Shown: piece by piece, positions 25,967-43,130 of the stretch | Position numbering within the stretch: position 1 is the first letter of the stretch | Layout: each line of letters begins with the position of its first letter | NCBI GenBank assembly: GCA_965153355.1 | Contig: OZ231127.1 | Span: 76,074,001 to 76,138,000, forward strand | Length of the DNA stretch: 64,000 nt | From: Flaccisagitta enflata | Lineage: Eukaryota > Chaetognatha > Sagittoidea > Aphragmophora | Direction: 5' to 3' | Notes under the pieces: model-generated | Databases searched by the model: none | Seen by the model: the letters and a program-made list of their open reading frames with translations, nothing else | Told to the model about the DNA's origin: nothing | Position numbers and translations under genes: made by a program

Positions 25967-26749
25967 TGCCGGTGGTGTTTAGTCAAAAACGACAATTTTT
26001 TTTTATCAGCGATTCAGAAGCAAGTGTGAAATCAACCCAAAAGACCTACAACTTTTTCATGTCGGCGGTGGATTGACTACCTAAGTTCTAACATCCTCCT
26101 CCTTATCGCGAAAAGAAACAACCTTCTGACAAATATTTGATGGCGATGAAAAAGGGAATGGATGGGAGTGGACGATGGATGAACAGCCAACTCTAACAAC
26201 TTTGGCACTAATGTTAACACTGAAATATGAGGAAATGTTGTATCATATCATTCCATTCTTGAATTTTTATTATCATTCCAAGTATACAAATCACTATCGT
26301 CATCATCTCATTGTAGTCCTTATCCATTCTGTATTCTGTTTTCTGTGTAAATAAGCAACATAGAAATATTTAATAACAATATTTGAAACACCTTGAACAA
26401 ATGCTCAGTTACTCTTGATTTAATCGCCATGGTTTAGCTGTTTGATCTCTTGCCCCCGATAACAAGATGTACAAAATAAAAGTATCTAATCAACTAGTGT
26501 TTACTGATACAACCACCCGGCGCACCCTCAAAATTGACTTCTCTCGATCATTCACGCTTTTGCTTTTTCCCCCACTTGACTTGTAGAGTGACCACCTTTT
26601 AGCCGCAACGAATGAGATCAAGCTCGCTTCGTGGGTGGTCCACTCAACCAAATTTCATCCTCACTTTCTCTCATTTTCCTCGCCATCGCATTTCATCATA
26701 CTCATGACTGTCAAACGGGATCAACAAGTCGGCTCTACAATTCATTTTT

Positions 26750-26949
26750 AAAACAAGGACGGATATACACGGCTACTCAAGTCGCGTGCAGGAGGGCAGC
26801 GGCAGTGGTAAAAAAAAACAATCGACAATTTGGGCAGGGGCAGCGATGCGAAACCCACCCTTAAATGCTTGTTGTCGCAAACAACCCAACCAACCATCCG
26901 ACCGACCGACCGACGTAGCGGGTTAAAAAATCACGTGCACGCGACAAAA
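26750..26949 (+). mobile_element. Short HINE-like element, subfamily A, in a Robo intron
   Basis: Starts AAAACAAGGACGGATATACACGGC, quoted here only as AAAACAAGGACGG plus ACACGGC, with the box AGTCGCGTGCA and TTTGGGCAGGGGCAG. A CCGACCGACCGACCGACG tract and GTAGCGGGTTA follow, then the hairpin TCACG-TGCA-CGCGA (about 26931-26945) and A7. Inserted antisense to Robo. Confidence 0.75.
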
Positions 26950-28131
26950 AAACCGACGCATGTACACACACAAAATGATTTTTAAGCCGCTCCTTTGCTT
27001 GCAAACATCGCACATATTGAATCGACACCTCGGTACAAAATGCAAATGAACTCAACAGGATGTTTGAATTGAAAAAAAAACGAACTGAGGGGAAATAATC
27101 TCGAGTTCTCACCCTGTAGGCATATTGCCCCCCCCCCCCCCCATCCCTCCACTTCGAAACGTGGAATAAGAAATCGACCCCCCAAATAACATTCGAATAA
27201 TAAAAAGTTTCGGATCCATCTGACGACATAACATCGATATCGATGTACATCTTATACTTGAAATACTAATTTTTCTTTCTGTATTTACTATGAACTCGCC
27301 GGTTGGTCAGTCAGTTCTATACCATTCAAATTGCCTCAAATTGTCTTCTTGTTCTTTAGATACTTGATCCTCGTTTCATGTATTCATTCTCGAAATAATT
27401 GTCTCTTTCAAAAAAATTGAATACATTCGAAAACGAAAACCAATTAGCCGGATTTATCATTCAGTCACTTTTTAATTATGATTGATTTCATTTTAACAAG
27501 ACTGCATTCGGCGAATCGAGAGTCTCGAAAAACTGGCGAGGTTACATTTTCTCATTATTAGCGTAATCAATATAATATCCTTTAATGATTTGGAGGCCAA
27601 AATACGAGACAGTTAACGTCTCCAGTCGCCATCTGTTGGACTGTCGGTCTCCGTTTGAACAGTTATCTGTTGGACTGTTGGTCTTTATTTAAACAGTTAT
27701 CGGTCTAACTGTCAGCTAAATCCTTAAACAGTCACCGAACACTGTAGATTGTTATTGTTAATGGGAATATATTTAAAACAACATGATAAATGGATTACTC
27801 TTGTCTATTTCAAGCAATTGATTTCAGAGCAAAATTATTTTCTATCATGTTATTTCGATTTTTCGTTTTCCCATATTTCTGTTTACTGACTGTTTTTTTT
27901 AGTGTGTTTTGTTTTTTTTTTGTTTTTTTTTCTTTTTGATTCAATGATAAATGGTTTTCGATTTGGGTAAATGGGCTATAATTACGCCAAAGCGTTAATT
28001 AAATATTTTGAGGGGCAAAAATCTTTTAAGGGGAAAAAAAGTTTATAAAAGACAAATCAATCATTCTTGACACCTGCGATCGTTTTGCGTATTTCAATAC
28101 GAATATGAATAAACGACAAGAGCAAGAATAA

Positions 28132-28322
<191 letters not shown>

Positions 28323-28377
28323 CTTTCGTGCATATCCCCCACTGGGGAGAGTTCGTTTTTTTTTCTAAGCGACCCCC

Positions 28378-28616
28378 AAACAAACAAACAAACAAACAAA
28401 CAAACAAACAAATAAACAAACAAACAAACAAACAAACAAACAAACAAACAAACAAACAAACAAACAAACAAACAAACAAACAAACAAACAAACAAACAAA
28501 CAAACAAACAAACAAACAAACAAACAAACAAACAAACAAACAAACAAACAAACAAACAAACAAACAAACTAACAAACAAACAAATAAACAAACAAACAAA
28601 CAAACAAACAAACAAA
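28378..28616 (+). repeat. (CAAA)n microsatellite, ~239 bp, next to a Robo splice donor
   Basis: About 60 tetranucleotide units with four single-base changes. It ends 31 bp from the Ig4 exon boundary at 28648. Confidence 0.95.
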
Positions 28617-28647
28617 ACCAAACTGCATCTCTTCCCCCTCCATTTAC

Positions 28648-28857
28648 CTCTAATTTGGCTTTGGCGCTTTGGCTTCCGGCGACTGAGAGTGCGCTGCAAA
28701 CGTAGACTCCAGCGTCAGTTTTCCTGACGTCTCTAAGATGAAGATCTCCGGAAGAGTTGACGATGAGTCTGCCGATTGGTTGACCCGGAAACATCAACTC
28801 TTGATTGCCCTCTCGTTGCCAGAAAACGGCGGGAGGAGGGTTGCCCGACACGCGACA
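28648..28857 (-). CDS. robo: Roundabout receptor exon: Ig4
   Basis: Acceptor TATTACAG precedes base 28857 and donor GAG|GTAAAT follows base 28648. The exon is 210 bp, phase 0 at both ends, so 70 codons. It opens with the first Ig4 Cys (CRVSGNPPPAVFWQREG) and has the Robo-typical LMFPGQP. It then has GDLHLRDVRKTDAGVYVC with the second Cys, and ALSVAGSQSAKAKLE. Robo Ig4 domains characteristically read PAxFWxxEG and CxALxVAG. Order and phase fit the exons on either side exactly. Confidence 0.94.
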
Positions 28858-29964
28858 CTGTAATAGGGGGGAATTGAATGGAGGGTTTTAAATGACGCTC
28901 GTTTCATTATCACAGAAATGAAAAGGATACAGCGAAAGCATGCTCTTGTTGAAGCCCAGGCCATGGACGATGGTTCAGCCGATGCCCACGACCAGCGCCG
29001 TTCTTTAGGCATCGACAGTTGTGAAAAACTGTATTAATAACAGCAATTACAACAAGTATGTATAATCATTCATTAAATCGGTACAGACAGATCTTATCAA
29101 TTTACGAACAAAAATGATTACTTAATTTTGTTTTGTTTGTCTTATACCCAAAAAAGACCTTTGCTTTCATTAAAGATAAAAAAGAAGTCATCCATAATGA
29201 TGGAAAATGAAATTACAATCGGATGCATTAATACTCGTGACGACAAATCTTCTCTTTTTGTTCATACGGCATTATGCAAATTAGGATTTGGACAAAACAT
29301 CGCTTCAACTCATTCATTCCTAATTGTTATACTCAGTAAAGCCGATTGCAGCAGTGCCATTACACAAACGACGAGGACGAGTCGACATGTTGACTTCACA
29401 AAGAAACAGACAAAGGCGATCAGACCGACGAGGTCACGAGCGCTGTGTTAATGAATTATATTAGTCTGATTAAAGGAAAACCGAAAACTAATTCGCGTGA
29501 AAAATAGTTTCATTTTAACCTTGTGACATCCTCTAAAAAACTAAAAAGACACTAATGATCTTGTCTTTACCAAAGAGTGAGAAATCCCATTTACTTAGTC
29601 CAAGTTTGGCATTCTCTTCGCTCTTTCTGTTTTTATCCTCTCCTGTTTTTTTCTTTTTCTTCTCATTGAATCCAGGCGAAAGTCATTTGGTAGTAAATGA
29701 ATTGTTTTAACCATTTTACTTCTTTCCTACTTCCTCGTTATAGTTAAGCCTCTTCTGCCTCTAGCTTCTGCTTTCCCTCCTTCTCTTCATTTTCCTCTTT
29801 CTCCTCCTCATCCTCCTCCTGATGCCTCTGGTTGGTTTTGTCCCTTTTCTTTATTTCCTTTGTCCCCGACCTGGATGACCTTAGCGCCCTCTCTGGCGCT
29901 TCTCGCTTTCGCCTTCACGCGCTCTTTCTTTCTTTATCTCTCTTTCTTTTTTCTTTTTTGACGT

Positions 29965-29968
<4 letters not shown>

Positions 29969-30030
<62 letters not shown>

Positions 30031-30062
30031 CTTATTTTTTTTTTTTTTTTTTTTTTTTTTTT
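29969..30062 (+). repeat. (CT)n then poly(T)
   Basis: About 29 CT units, a short spacer, then 28 T at 30035-30062. Confidence 0.95.
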
Positions 30063-30440
30063 GCACGTTATCCTTTCTTCCTTTTTCCTTCCACTTTTCT
30101 AAGAACTTTTCTCTCTTTTCTTCTTTGTCTTCTTTTTCTACATTCTTGCTTGCTTTCTATCTTTCTTTCATTCTTTCTTTCTCTCTTTGTTGTTTTTTCA
30201 CATCTTTTTGTTTTTCTTTGGCGTATTTTATCCTGTTGGTCTTCGGTCATTCGTTTCTTTTCTTTTTTCTTTTTATTATCCCCATGTTTCTCATTTGGCT
30301 GTCTCTATCACTATCTCACTTGTTTCCCTCACTTCTTTCTGCGGGAACTCAATCTCTTTTCCCTTAATACCTCACAAAGTCCCATAAAGGCACATCGCAC
30401 CTGTCCAATTTCCTTATTTTCTCTTATTTGTTCTCTTTCA

Positions 30441-30471
<31 letters not shown>

Positions 30472-30728
30472 TCTCTCTTCTTATCCCTGTCAGGCGGTTC
30501 CATTGTCCTGGTCTGCTAACGCGTTTTTCCTTCTGTACTTCCGCTTTAGGCTGAGTCCCTCTGGGGATTTCTAGGCCACTCTCTCTCTCTCTCTTTCAGT
30601 TTCTGCTTTTGCTTTTCCTTCTCTCTCCCTCTGTCTCTGTCCATGTCTCTCTGCTTGTGTTGCTTTCAGCATCTGACCAAATTTTCTTTTCGCCACTTTT
30701 ATTTCGCCGTTTGGGACTTTAGAAGGAA

Positions 30729-30837
<109 letters not shown>

Positions 30838-31099
30838 TGTTTTCACGCCGCTTTCTTGAAGCCTAAAACCTTTAAGCGGTCTACTTCAGTACACTCACAG
30901 CTTTCTATTTCATGAAGTAGGATTGGCTCCTTTCTCCGTGAAGAAATGCGCTGAAGCCATTCCACTTTCCATCATGGAAAAGATTCAGTGACTGTTCATT
31001 CTGCGGGATTCTCTTGGTTATCTTATTGTTGTATCCAGGTATTAGACATTTAGGCACCTATACTTCTGTCTACCAACAAGTGAGCTGGGGTCAAAATAT

Positions 31100-31306
31100 C
31101 GTTGCGGACAGGTGGGCAGGGGCGGCCAACCCACATCCACAACCAACGCCCCACCCAACCCCCCCCCCCTTCCCACACACACACCATACTCAGAAAGATT
31201 CTTAAACACTCGTTATCCCACTTTTCGACTCGTGCTCACGGACCAACAGACGGACGAACGGGCGGACGGACAAAGCCTCATATAGAGTCGCGTGTCCCCA
31301 ACAAGA
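31100..31306 (+). mobile_element. HINE-like element, subfamily A, decayed 5' end
   Basis: GTTGCGGACAGGTGGGCAGG marks the 5' box. Then come a GACGGACGAACGGGCGGACGG tract (quoted in part), ATATAGAGTCGCGTGTCC and a damaged hairpin right arm (CCCAAC instead of CGCAAC). It shares GACAAAGCCTC and the GGAC version of the box with the copy at 11659-11846. No clear AAAACAAGGCC start. Confidence 0.65.
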
Positions 31307-31411
31307 AATTATACAAATATTGTTGGACCGTTGTTTCGAAAAGCAGGATTGTTTTAAATCTATCTAATTACATAAAAAAGTCAAAACACAATGTATCACA
31401 AATTGATTTAC

Positions 31412-31607
31412 CTTGAAAGTGACGCTTCTGTGGGCGCCGACTGTTTGGTCCGTCGGCATAACTGAGAACGAAGGTTGCGAGTGGATGGTGAGTCTCGCCG
31501 CTGCCTCGACAGAGCCGACGTCATTCTTGCCCTCGCAAACGTAGACGCCGTCGTCAGAAGCGACAAGACGCTCGATACGAAGAGACTTCATCTCAGTGAT
31601 TTGGGCT
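31412..31607 (-). CDS. robo: Roundabout receptor exon: second half of Ig3 and start of Ig4
   Basis: Acceptor CCTTCACAG precedes base 31607 and donor AAG|GTAAAT follows base 31412. It is 196 bp: one base completes the Arg codon split with the previous exon, then 65 codons to phase 0. It reads AQITEMKSLRIERLVASDDG, then the second Ig3 Cys (VYVC), EGKNDVGSVEAAARLTI, and the Ig4 A-B strands (MPTDQTVGAHRSVTFK). The next exon starts with the Ig4 Cys, as in other Robo genes. The segment upstream of the acceptor holds two older copies of this exon's 5' part (separate entry). Confidence 0.93.
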
Positions 31608-34222
<2,615 letters not shown>

Positions 34223-34485
34223 CTTCCGACTGGGATATGCCCGGCTTCTTTCCTCCAGACGATGGTGGGTTTTGGATCTCCGGCGACTTCGCAAGAGAAT
34301 TCCACCATTTCTCCTTTGAGTTTGGTGGCATCTTGAGGACGTTTGAGGATTCTTGGCTTGGCGCGGATGATGAGCCTCGCGGAGGCGCTCTTCCGCGTCC
34401 CGACCACGTTGTTGGCCAGACACTCGAATGTGCCGGCGTCTTCCGTGCGAACGTCCGTGATCACCAAATCACCCTCGTTCTTTAT
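34223..34485 (-). CDS. robo: Roundabout receptor exon: second half of Ig2 and first half of Ig3
   Basis: Acceptor CCAACCGCAG precedes base 34485 and donor AAG|GTAAGC follows base 34223. It is 263 bp, phase 0 to phase 2. It reads IKNEGDLVITDVRTEDAGTF, then the second Ig2 Cys (FEC), ANNVVGTRKSASA, the Ig2-Ig3 linker KPRILKRP, the first Ig3 Cys (VEFSC), GDPKPTIVWRKE with the Trp, and IPVG plus a split Arg codon. The GDPxPTVxWR and PVGR words are Robo-like. A long frame on the opposite strand here (34210-34722) is a shadow. Confidence 0.94.
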
Positions 34486-34947
34486 CTGCGGTTGGAGAGA
34501 TTACAAGGGAAGAGGATAAGTGGTCGTATGAGAGAGGCCTTCCTTCCGTGCCGTACAAGGCGTACACCACCGGCTCACATTGGTGCTGGGGTAAGCTTGT
34601 CAGTGCATCAGGCGTCGGGCGACCTTTTACACTTCAGTGATCAGCTCTGGCCACGCAGGGTTGGCAAGGTTGGCAACCGCAACATTTCGCATGAGAGGGT
34701 TCACAATCATTTCTATACATAAGGGTAAATTCTTATACGTCGTCGCAATTTCAAACAAATTTCATAAACACAAATGCGAAGAAAAATGATTATCCAGAGT
34801 GACACAAATGCTACCCGGCTAAATTGCGACGCGAGTGACTGTATATTACCACTAACATTAATCTCAACCTTAAGATTCCATTTCCAAGTCTAACAAAAAC
34901 TGATACGCGAGACACGCCAATATGCAAATGAGGTCCAATTCAATTAC
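34486..34947 (-). other. Robo intron within Ig2 (462 bp)
   Basis: Short intron with clean GT (CAG|GTAATT) and AG ends. Nothing else recognised. Confidence 0.88.
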
Positions 34948-35102
34948 CTGATAACGGCCTCCCATGGGCAGGAGATTTCCATTCCGATTCCACGAGACAA
35001 TCGGCGGCGGGTAACCGTTGGGAGGAACGCAGTGCAGCATCACGTTGTCACCAGATGCCGCAAACTGATTCGATGGATGAATGCGGAAATTGTCGCGCAA
35101 TG
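34948..35102 (-). CDS. robo: Roundabout receptor exon: first half of Ig2
   Basis: Acceptor TTTTTTTGCAG precedes base 35102 and donor CAG|GTAATT follows base 34948. It is 155 bp: two bases complete a split codon (probably Ala), then 51 codons. It reads LRDNFRIHPSNQFAASGDN, the first Ig2 Cys (VMLHC), PPNGYPPPIVSWNRNG with the Trp, and GGRYQ. Robo Ig2 is recognised by LRDxFRxxP and CxPPxGxPxPxxxW and carries Slit-binding surface. The upstream Ig1 and signal-peptide exons are not found between here and 64000. Confidence 0.94.
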
Positions 35103-35169
35103 CTGCAAAAAAAGAAAGAAAAGACGATTGAATTTCTAATTACCATCATCTTTATCATTTTTAATCTTT

Positions 35170-35210
35170 CATCATCATCATCATCATCATCGTCATCGTC
35201 ATCGTCATCG

Positions 35211-35270
<60 letters not shown>

Positions 35271-35271
35271 A
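35170..35271 (+). repeat. (CAT)n microsatellite
   Basis: About 34 units with four CGT interruptions, 70 bp upstream of the Ig2 exon in gene sense. Confidence 0.95.
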
Positions 35272-35702
35272 TACGTGGCGAGAGCGTTTCATTGGCTCAT
35301 TATAATGTCAATATAAATTCGAATCATATTTGCCTAATGATACTTTTTTTTTTGCTGATCATTGCCCTGTTTGTCTTTGCCTTTCTTTTGTTTTCTATCA
35401 TTGTTCTTTTTTTCTTAAGATTAACGGGTAGATGTCCATCAAAAAGCTGACTATAAACCATAGAAAAAAAAACTAAACAAAACAAAACAAAAAATAAAAT
35501 GTTTTAGGGCGGGTACAGTTTTAGAGAAAAAAATTCGCGTAATTGCGCTTCTGAAATCACTCATGGGAAAACTGAACAAAATAACAGAGCGTTAACTTCC
35601 CATTTTGTACATTGCTAAATTTCAAAATTTGTTACAAGAGAAGAGGGGAAGTTTTTTACACAAATTTTCACATGAATGAATTAATGAATGAATGATTTCT
35701 TT

Positions 35703-36753
<1,051 letters not shown>

Positions 36754-36893
36754 TTCTAGGTGCGACAAAGCACCTCCATAACTGGCTGAGTCTGTTGGTC
36801 GGTTGGTTGGTCGGTCGGTCGGTTGGTCTGTGGTAACGCATTCGTTCGACGATCCACACGTCGCAGCTTATTGGCCTACTTGGCCTTGTTTTA
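36754..36893 (-). mobile_element. Short HINE-like element, subfamily B
   Basis: On the minus strand it starts AAAACAAGGCCAAGTAGGCC with the box GCTGCGAC. It has a CCGACCGACCGACCAACC tract and ends in the hairpin AGGTGC-TTTGTC-GCACCT (36758-36775). The 5' box and the 3' GTCGCACCT both show GAC/GTC where the copy at 22706 has GCC/GGC, so they changed together. Confidence 0.75.
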
Positions 36894-37522
36894 CTTTTTG
36901 TAATTAAGAGTAAGGACGCATACGAGACAAAAAACAGCGAAAGCAAAACGTTTATAATGAGCTCAATCGCCACGCAACTTTATGAGATTTTGAACGATAA
37001 TAGACGCCCTGGACTAAGCTCTCACTCTATCTCCGCCCCTGAAAGTAAATAAACAAAGAGTTAGGCGAAAAAAGATTCTAGTTAGTTTGAGATAAGAATC
37101 GGAACGGAGGAGAAATAGTAAAGAGAAGGCGCAATAACAAAGCAGTTCGACAAGGAGAAGATAGAGCACGACGAGAGGAGCGAAAAGAGAGAATGTTTGG
37201 TGCGAGATTGGCATCAGTTTGTATACAACTTGGCCAAAAAATGATACCGCAGGTATTAAAAAAAAGTCTTTTTTGCCGCCCATTCCCCCTTCCCCCCACC
37301 CCCTCTCCTACCCCTTCCCCCTAACCCCTTTCCTACCCCTTCCCCTTCTCCCCATTTACCAAATGTGTCAGTCTTCCTCAGTCTTGATAAGGTGAAACAG
37401 CACATATAACGAAGTAAATTCAGGAAAAGCAAGTAAACAAACATGAACATACGAAAAACAAAAACAAACTTCGAAGGCGCATAACATGATGTCGGTGTTT
37501 GATTAGAGATATTTGTATAGAA
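36894..37522. other. Non-coding stretch with no recognised feature
   Basis: C-rich segment at 37275-37355. No exon recognised. Confidence 0.5.
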
Positions 37523-37552
37523 GTGTGTGTGTGTGTGTGTGTGTGTGTGAGT

Positions 37553-37611
<59 letters not shown>

Positions 37612-37633
37612 TCTCTCTCTCTCTCTCTCTCTC
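37523..37633 (+). repeat. (GT)n then (CT)n
   Basis: GT with a few GC/GA interruptions to 37610, then CT. Confidence 0.95.
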
Positions 37634-37782
37634 ATATTCATTTTCGTTCTTTGTTAAAAGATGAGTTGGATATTTTAGGGTAGCGCCGAAAATATGCAAA
37701 ACATTCACGGAGAGGCTGATAGGCTGATAGGCCCTAGAGGCAAGAGGGAAATGTTAGGTGAAAATGAAGGTGAAACAAAGAG

Positions 37783-38538
<756 letters not shown>

Positions 38539-38977
38539 GCCTATGGTTATATTCTGAAACAATACGATGGTAGGCTAAACAGTTTCTCCAATTGCCTCCA
38601 ACCCGGGGAAAAAGGAGACTACTAAATTCCCATGACCAAGGTGGAAGATAGCAAAGAGGATGAAAGGGGGTGGGGGGAAATAGGGAGGAGAGAGGGAAGA
38701 GGAGCAAGAGGGGGAATAAACAGAAGCGAAAGAGAGAGAGAGGAAGCGGAGGGGGGAAGGGAAATCTTGGAAAGGAGAAGAGGTAAGGCAGACTGACGTT
38801 ATTTTCTGGTTGGTGATACACTTCGTTTGAGGCCATGAAGGTAGAGTCAGGTTTTTCTAACCTCCATATGGAATCATCTGTGCACTGCCTATCTTTGTCA
38901 TATTTTCTGTCTGTCTCTGTCTCTGTTTGTCTGTCTGTCTGTCTGTCTCTGTCTCTGTCTCTCTCTGTCTCAACAAC

Positions 38978-38981
38978 TCTC

Positions 38982-39015
<34 letters not shown>

Positions 39016-39159
39016 GTAACAACGATGACATCAACAACAGTAACAACAACAAGAATAACAACAGTAACAACAACAAGAATAACAACAGCAGCAACAACAA
39101 CAAAAGCAACAGCAGCGACAACAACAACAATAACAACAAGAACAACAGCAACAATAACG

Positions 39160-39244
<85 letters not shown>

Positions 39245-39245
39245 A
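38978..39245 (+). repeat. (CAA)n, interrupted then perfect
   Basis: The left half carries GAT, AGT, AGC and AAG interruptions; the right half is pure. Confidence 0.95.
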
Positions 39246-39508
39246 ACAACACTTGGCGTCGGCAACAGCGGTAACAGGAGTAAAGTCACTCACCTGCCGT
39301 CCACTGGAGCTTCTTCCGAGGTGAGAATGACTCAGATGGTATGTGCTGACCGAGTCAACACTCGGATATTACCGTCACTAAAACAAGACGCGCCTTTTTC
39401 AATCCACACATGTTCACCCGGGGATACAATGCGAATGCAATGCGATCACCGCGTCAAGTAAAAGGCGAATCAATAGAATTAATGGACGCACGAATGAAGA
39501 ACAGAAAG

Positions 39509-39741
<233 letters not shown>

Positions 39742-39756
39742 AAAAAGATCACGTCG

Positions 39757-40078
39757 CACAAGTCCGACACTGGCGCTGACGACGGCCCAAGCTGGCGATG
39801 ACGAAAAGTTAACGCTGGCGCTGACAACGGTGGAAGCTTGAAGCTGACGCCGACAATGGTGGAATCTCGAGAATGGCGCTAACGGCGACGGAAGTCGGAT
39901 GGCGGCGGAACTTCAAAGCTGGCGCTGAAGGCGGAAGCTCGCTGACAACGGTGGAAGCACAAAGCTGACGCCGACAACGGTGGAGCTTTGAGGCAGGCGC
40001 TGACGGCGGCGGAACTTGGAAACTGGCGCTGACGGCGGAAGTCGGATCTCAAAAGCTGGCGGAAGCTTGGACAACGGC
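39757..40078 (+). repeat. GC-rich degenerate minisatellite, ~30-bp unit
   Basis: Words such as CTGGCGCTGACGACGGC, AAGCTGACGCCGACAA and GGTGGAAGCT recur about ten times with indels. GC-rich in an AT-leaning region. Frames are not consistently open. Confidence 0.8.
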
Positions 40079-40127
40079 GTCAAACAAACATAACCATCCG
40101 TGTGTGTCTGTCTTACTGCCTGACAGT

Positions 40128-40213
40128 CTCTGTCTGTCTGTCTGTCTGTCTGCTTGTCTATCTGTCTGCCTATCCGCCAGCCTTTCTGTCTGTCTGTCTG
40201 AGCTGCCAGCTAT

Positions 40214-40250
<37 letters not shown>
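40128..40250 (+). repeat. (CTGT)n and (CT)n
   Basis: Interrupted CTGT arrays (40128-40200) followed by CT (40217-40250). Another short (CT)n lies at 40482-40509. Confidence 0.9.
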
Positions 40251-40253
<3 letters not shown>

Positions 40254-40478
40254 CCCTCTTATGTGTCTGAATACACCCCTCCACCATTCGGAACTGCGGA
40301 GAGTCGTGCAGAAAATCGACAGTAGAAGAGCCAATCCCTCGAGGAAGAACACAACTGAAGAACAGAGTCTTAACAAAAAGGGGGGGGGAGAATATCTGCA
40401 TATTCCTTGAAATGAATGACATCTCAGCCGTCCTGATGCCCTCAGACAGTTTCGTCTCGTCTTGTGGTATAAAATCAC

Positions 40479-40512
<34 letters not shown>

Positions 40513-40664
40513 TTCACACTCTGTGCTTCTTCATCCGCACTGAATTTAACTACTTAAACCTAGATCGGAAGGGGAGTAAAAGAGGAAGTCTGGGACTCCA
40601 TCATCAAGAGAAGAAATCACTTCCTTTTGCTCTTACGCATCACTTGACCGGTAGTTTGGTCAGT

Positions 40665-40941
<277 letters not shown>

Positions 40942-41983
40942 CCAAACAGTCAAGTGGACAGACAGATGGTCAGCGTGTCCAGCGAATAGAGAGACAGAAA
41001 CAGATAATCATGGACAGTAGGTAATACTTTCTTCTGCATTCAACGGTGGGGAAGGAGAGTGTCAAAGTTTACCTCCTGGGTCAAGAATTCGAGGGCAAAT
41101 CCGTTATAAAGGACTGGGAACTAGGACGTGAAATCTGCCAGGGAAAAATGAAACGCTTCACCCCACATTTGCATCAATAATGGAGTAATCATCTATCCAC
41201 AAATGTTATCATTGCTCAAGTTGTCACTGGATACACTTGATATGTACGTCTGTTCCATATTTTACGCTTTAAATCGCCTTTTGATAAATAATTCTCATGG
41301 AAAATAGCAAAAAAATGAAGATTTTCAGTGAAATTCTGTTGACATTTTTTTCTATTTTCTCAAGTCGAAATTATAAGAAAGCCACACCCAAAAGAATTTT
41401 GCATTTTCAAAGACATAGTTCTCTCTAAAAACGATTTGGGAAGAGAACTATGTTCTTTTTTTTTCATTTTTTCATTTTCTATGCAAACTTATAATTTCGA
41501 CCAACCCCTTGTCAGTGACAAAAATGAAATTTGTAGAAATTTTCAGTAAATCTTCCTCACTAATTTAAGCTAAATCTGAGTCTCTTGCTAAACGGATGCA
41601 AATTTTGCTTTCAAATATCATCCATGTCTTATCTTAATAACTTTTATTCACTTGTTTTTCTATTTTCACTCATGTATATTTTTGATTTTGACCCGTTTTG
41701 ATACCCTAAATGTTGGCTTCGTGGGCACGCTGTCCTAGACTCTCTCTAACACACAGGGCTCTTGAAGATTTTTGGCATAGAATGAAAAAAAAAGCCACAT
41801 TTAAAGGACTAGTAATGTAGTATCACGAATGCGTTTACATTACATATGCGTATCACGAATTCTTGATGATGTCAAATTCGCGCATGAATGTAATTAGAAA
41901 AAAAGGCACTTTTTTCCGTTACAATAAATTCTCGTCGCAATTTGTAAATATTGATAGATTCTTCTTTTTTTCCCCGTTCCTTG

Positions 41984-41985
<2 letters not shown>
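40942..41985. other. AT-rich non-coding stretch with a nested inverted repeat
   Basis: Apart from the structure at 41364-41501 (separate entry) I see no feature. Confidence 0.5.
41364..41501. repeat. Nested inverted repeat, 138 bp
   Basis: Outer arms GTCGAAATTATAAG (41364-41377) and its inverse (41488-41501) are perfect over 14 bp. Inner arms ACATAGTTCTCT (41413-41424) and inverse (41442-41453) are perfect over 12 bp with a 17-base loop. The outer pair lies at unequal distances from the inner stem (35 and 34 bases), so the two are nearly concentric. Confidence 0.75.

Positions 41986-42042
<57 letters not shown>
41986..42042 (+). repeat. (CT)n microsatellite
   Basis: About 28 units. Confidence 0.95.
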
Positions 42043-42046
<4 letters not shown>

Positions 42047-43130
42047 GATCCACGCCGCCCCGTCATCGCCCTGGCATGCAACTTGTGATGCATAATTTCA
42101 TCTGTAAGTAACGTACTTCGTCCCCTTTACCTTGACTCACAATAACTGAGAGACTTGAGGGTTCCCACTTGAAAAAGAGAGGCAGAGACAAAACCAGAGA
42201 GAATCGATATTGTTTCTCTCGGAGTTCTGCACGGTTATCGTACTTTAGAATGATCTTGTTCTGCAACTCATAGAATTGATGCACAAGAATGACACAGTGA
42301 TTCTCTCCAGTTGAGAAAGGCCTTGTCATTAGGCAGAGAGTTGGAAAGAAAAGGATATGACAAATTTCAAAAATGTGGTAAGATAATTACCCAACATGGA
42401 TGATTCCTGCAATTCTTTTCCGATCACCGTGGCAACCCTGCCATAGACTGACATAAGGTAAAAACACTAAAAATCTCTTCATTCTCTTTCTTATCCTCTC
42501 CTCAAGTTTTTGGTTTCCAAGCATTTTGTGTGTTGAAGTGGACGGCTCTCCAGTCAAGTTCACCTCAAGAAGTAAAACATTCTCTTCATCCTTTTATGTC
42601 TCAGGAAGAAGAAAAGAGAAAAGAGGGAAGAAAATTGAAAGGTGAGGAAATCCCAAGTACAGCGAGAAAAGGAGTTGATAAACATAAACCAAATACGAAA
42701 ACGGAGGTGATGATAATGTAGAAGATGGAACAGACAAGATAAGAACTGCACTTAAAAGCCGTAGGGACGAGGTAACCGCAAGAAAAGAGATATGGAAAGA
42801 CCCTATCAGTTTTATGGAGGCACGGCAGGGAAAAGTCTGAAAGCAATAATAAATTCGCTCTAATTTCAACGTACGTATGAATTGAAAATAAATTGACTTT
42901 TAGTTTATATAGTCGGAACTATCATTTTCATCTATCATTATCATTTAAGCATTCGACCATTTTACCATTGAAACGTTTTACAATGGACAAGGGGCGATTA
43001 TCTGGTGAGGGGAAGAGTGGGGGGAGGGTGAGGCTGATTGAAGGCTCTAAGCCAAGGTGCAAATTTTGGCGGTTTCTGTGACACTTTTTGATCGTTCCGT
43101 GCCGCCTTGTGATGGCAGAGAGGAAATTCC

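Noticed and set aside
29128-29451. 107-codon + strand ORF in a Robo intron
   Set aside because: No recognisable domain; it lies in otherwise ordinary intron sequence.
39230-39395. Donor-like CAG|GTGAGTG on the minus strand at about 39290, considered as a missing Robo Ig1 exon
   Set aside because: All three frames upstream of it close quickly and none shows Ig residues.
41169-41605. Larger inverted repeat around the nested stems (ATTTGCATC against GATGCAAAT)
   Set aside because: The distances to the centre differ by about 100 bp and the sequence between does not align.
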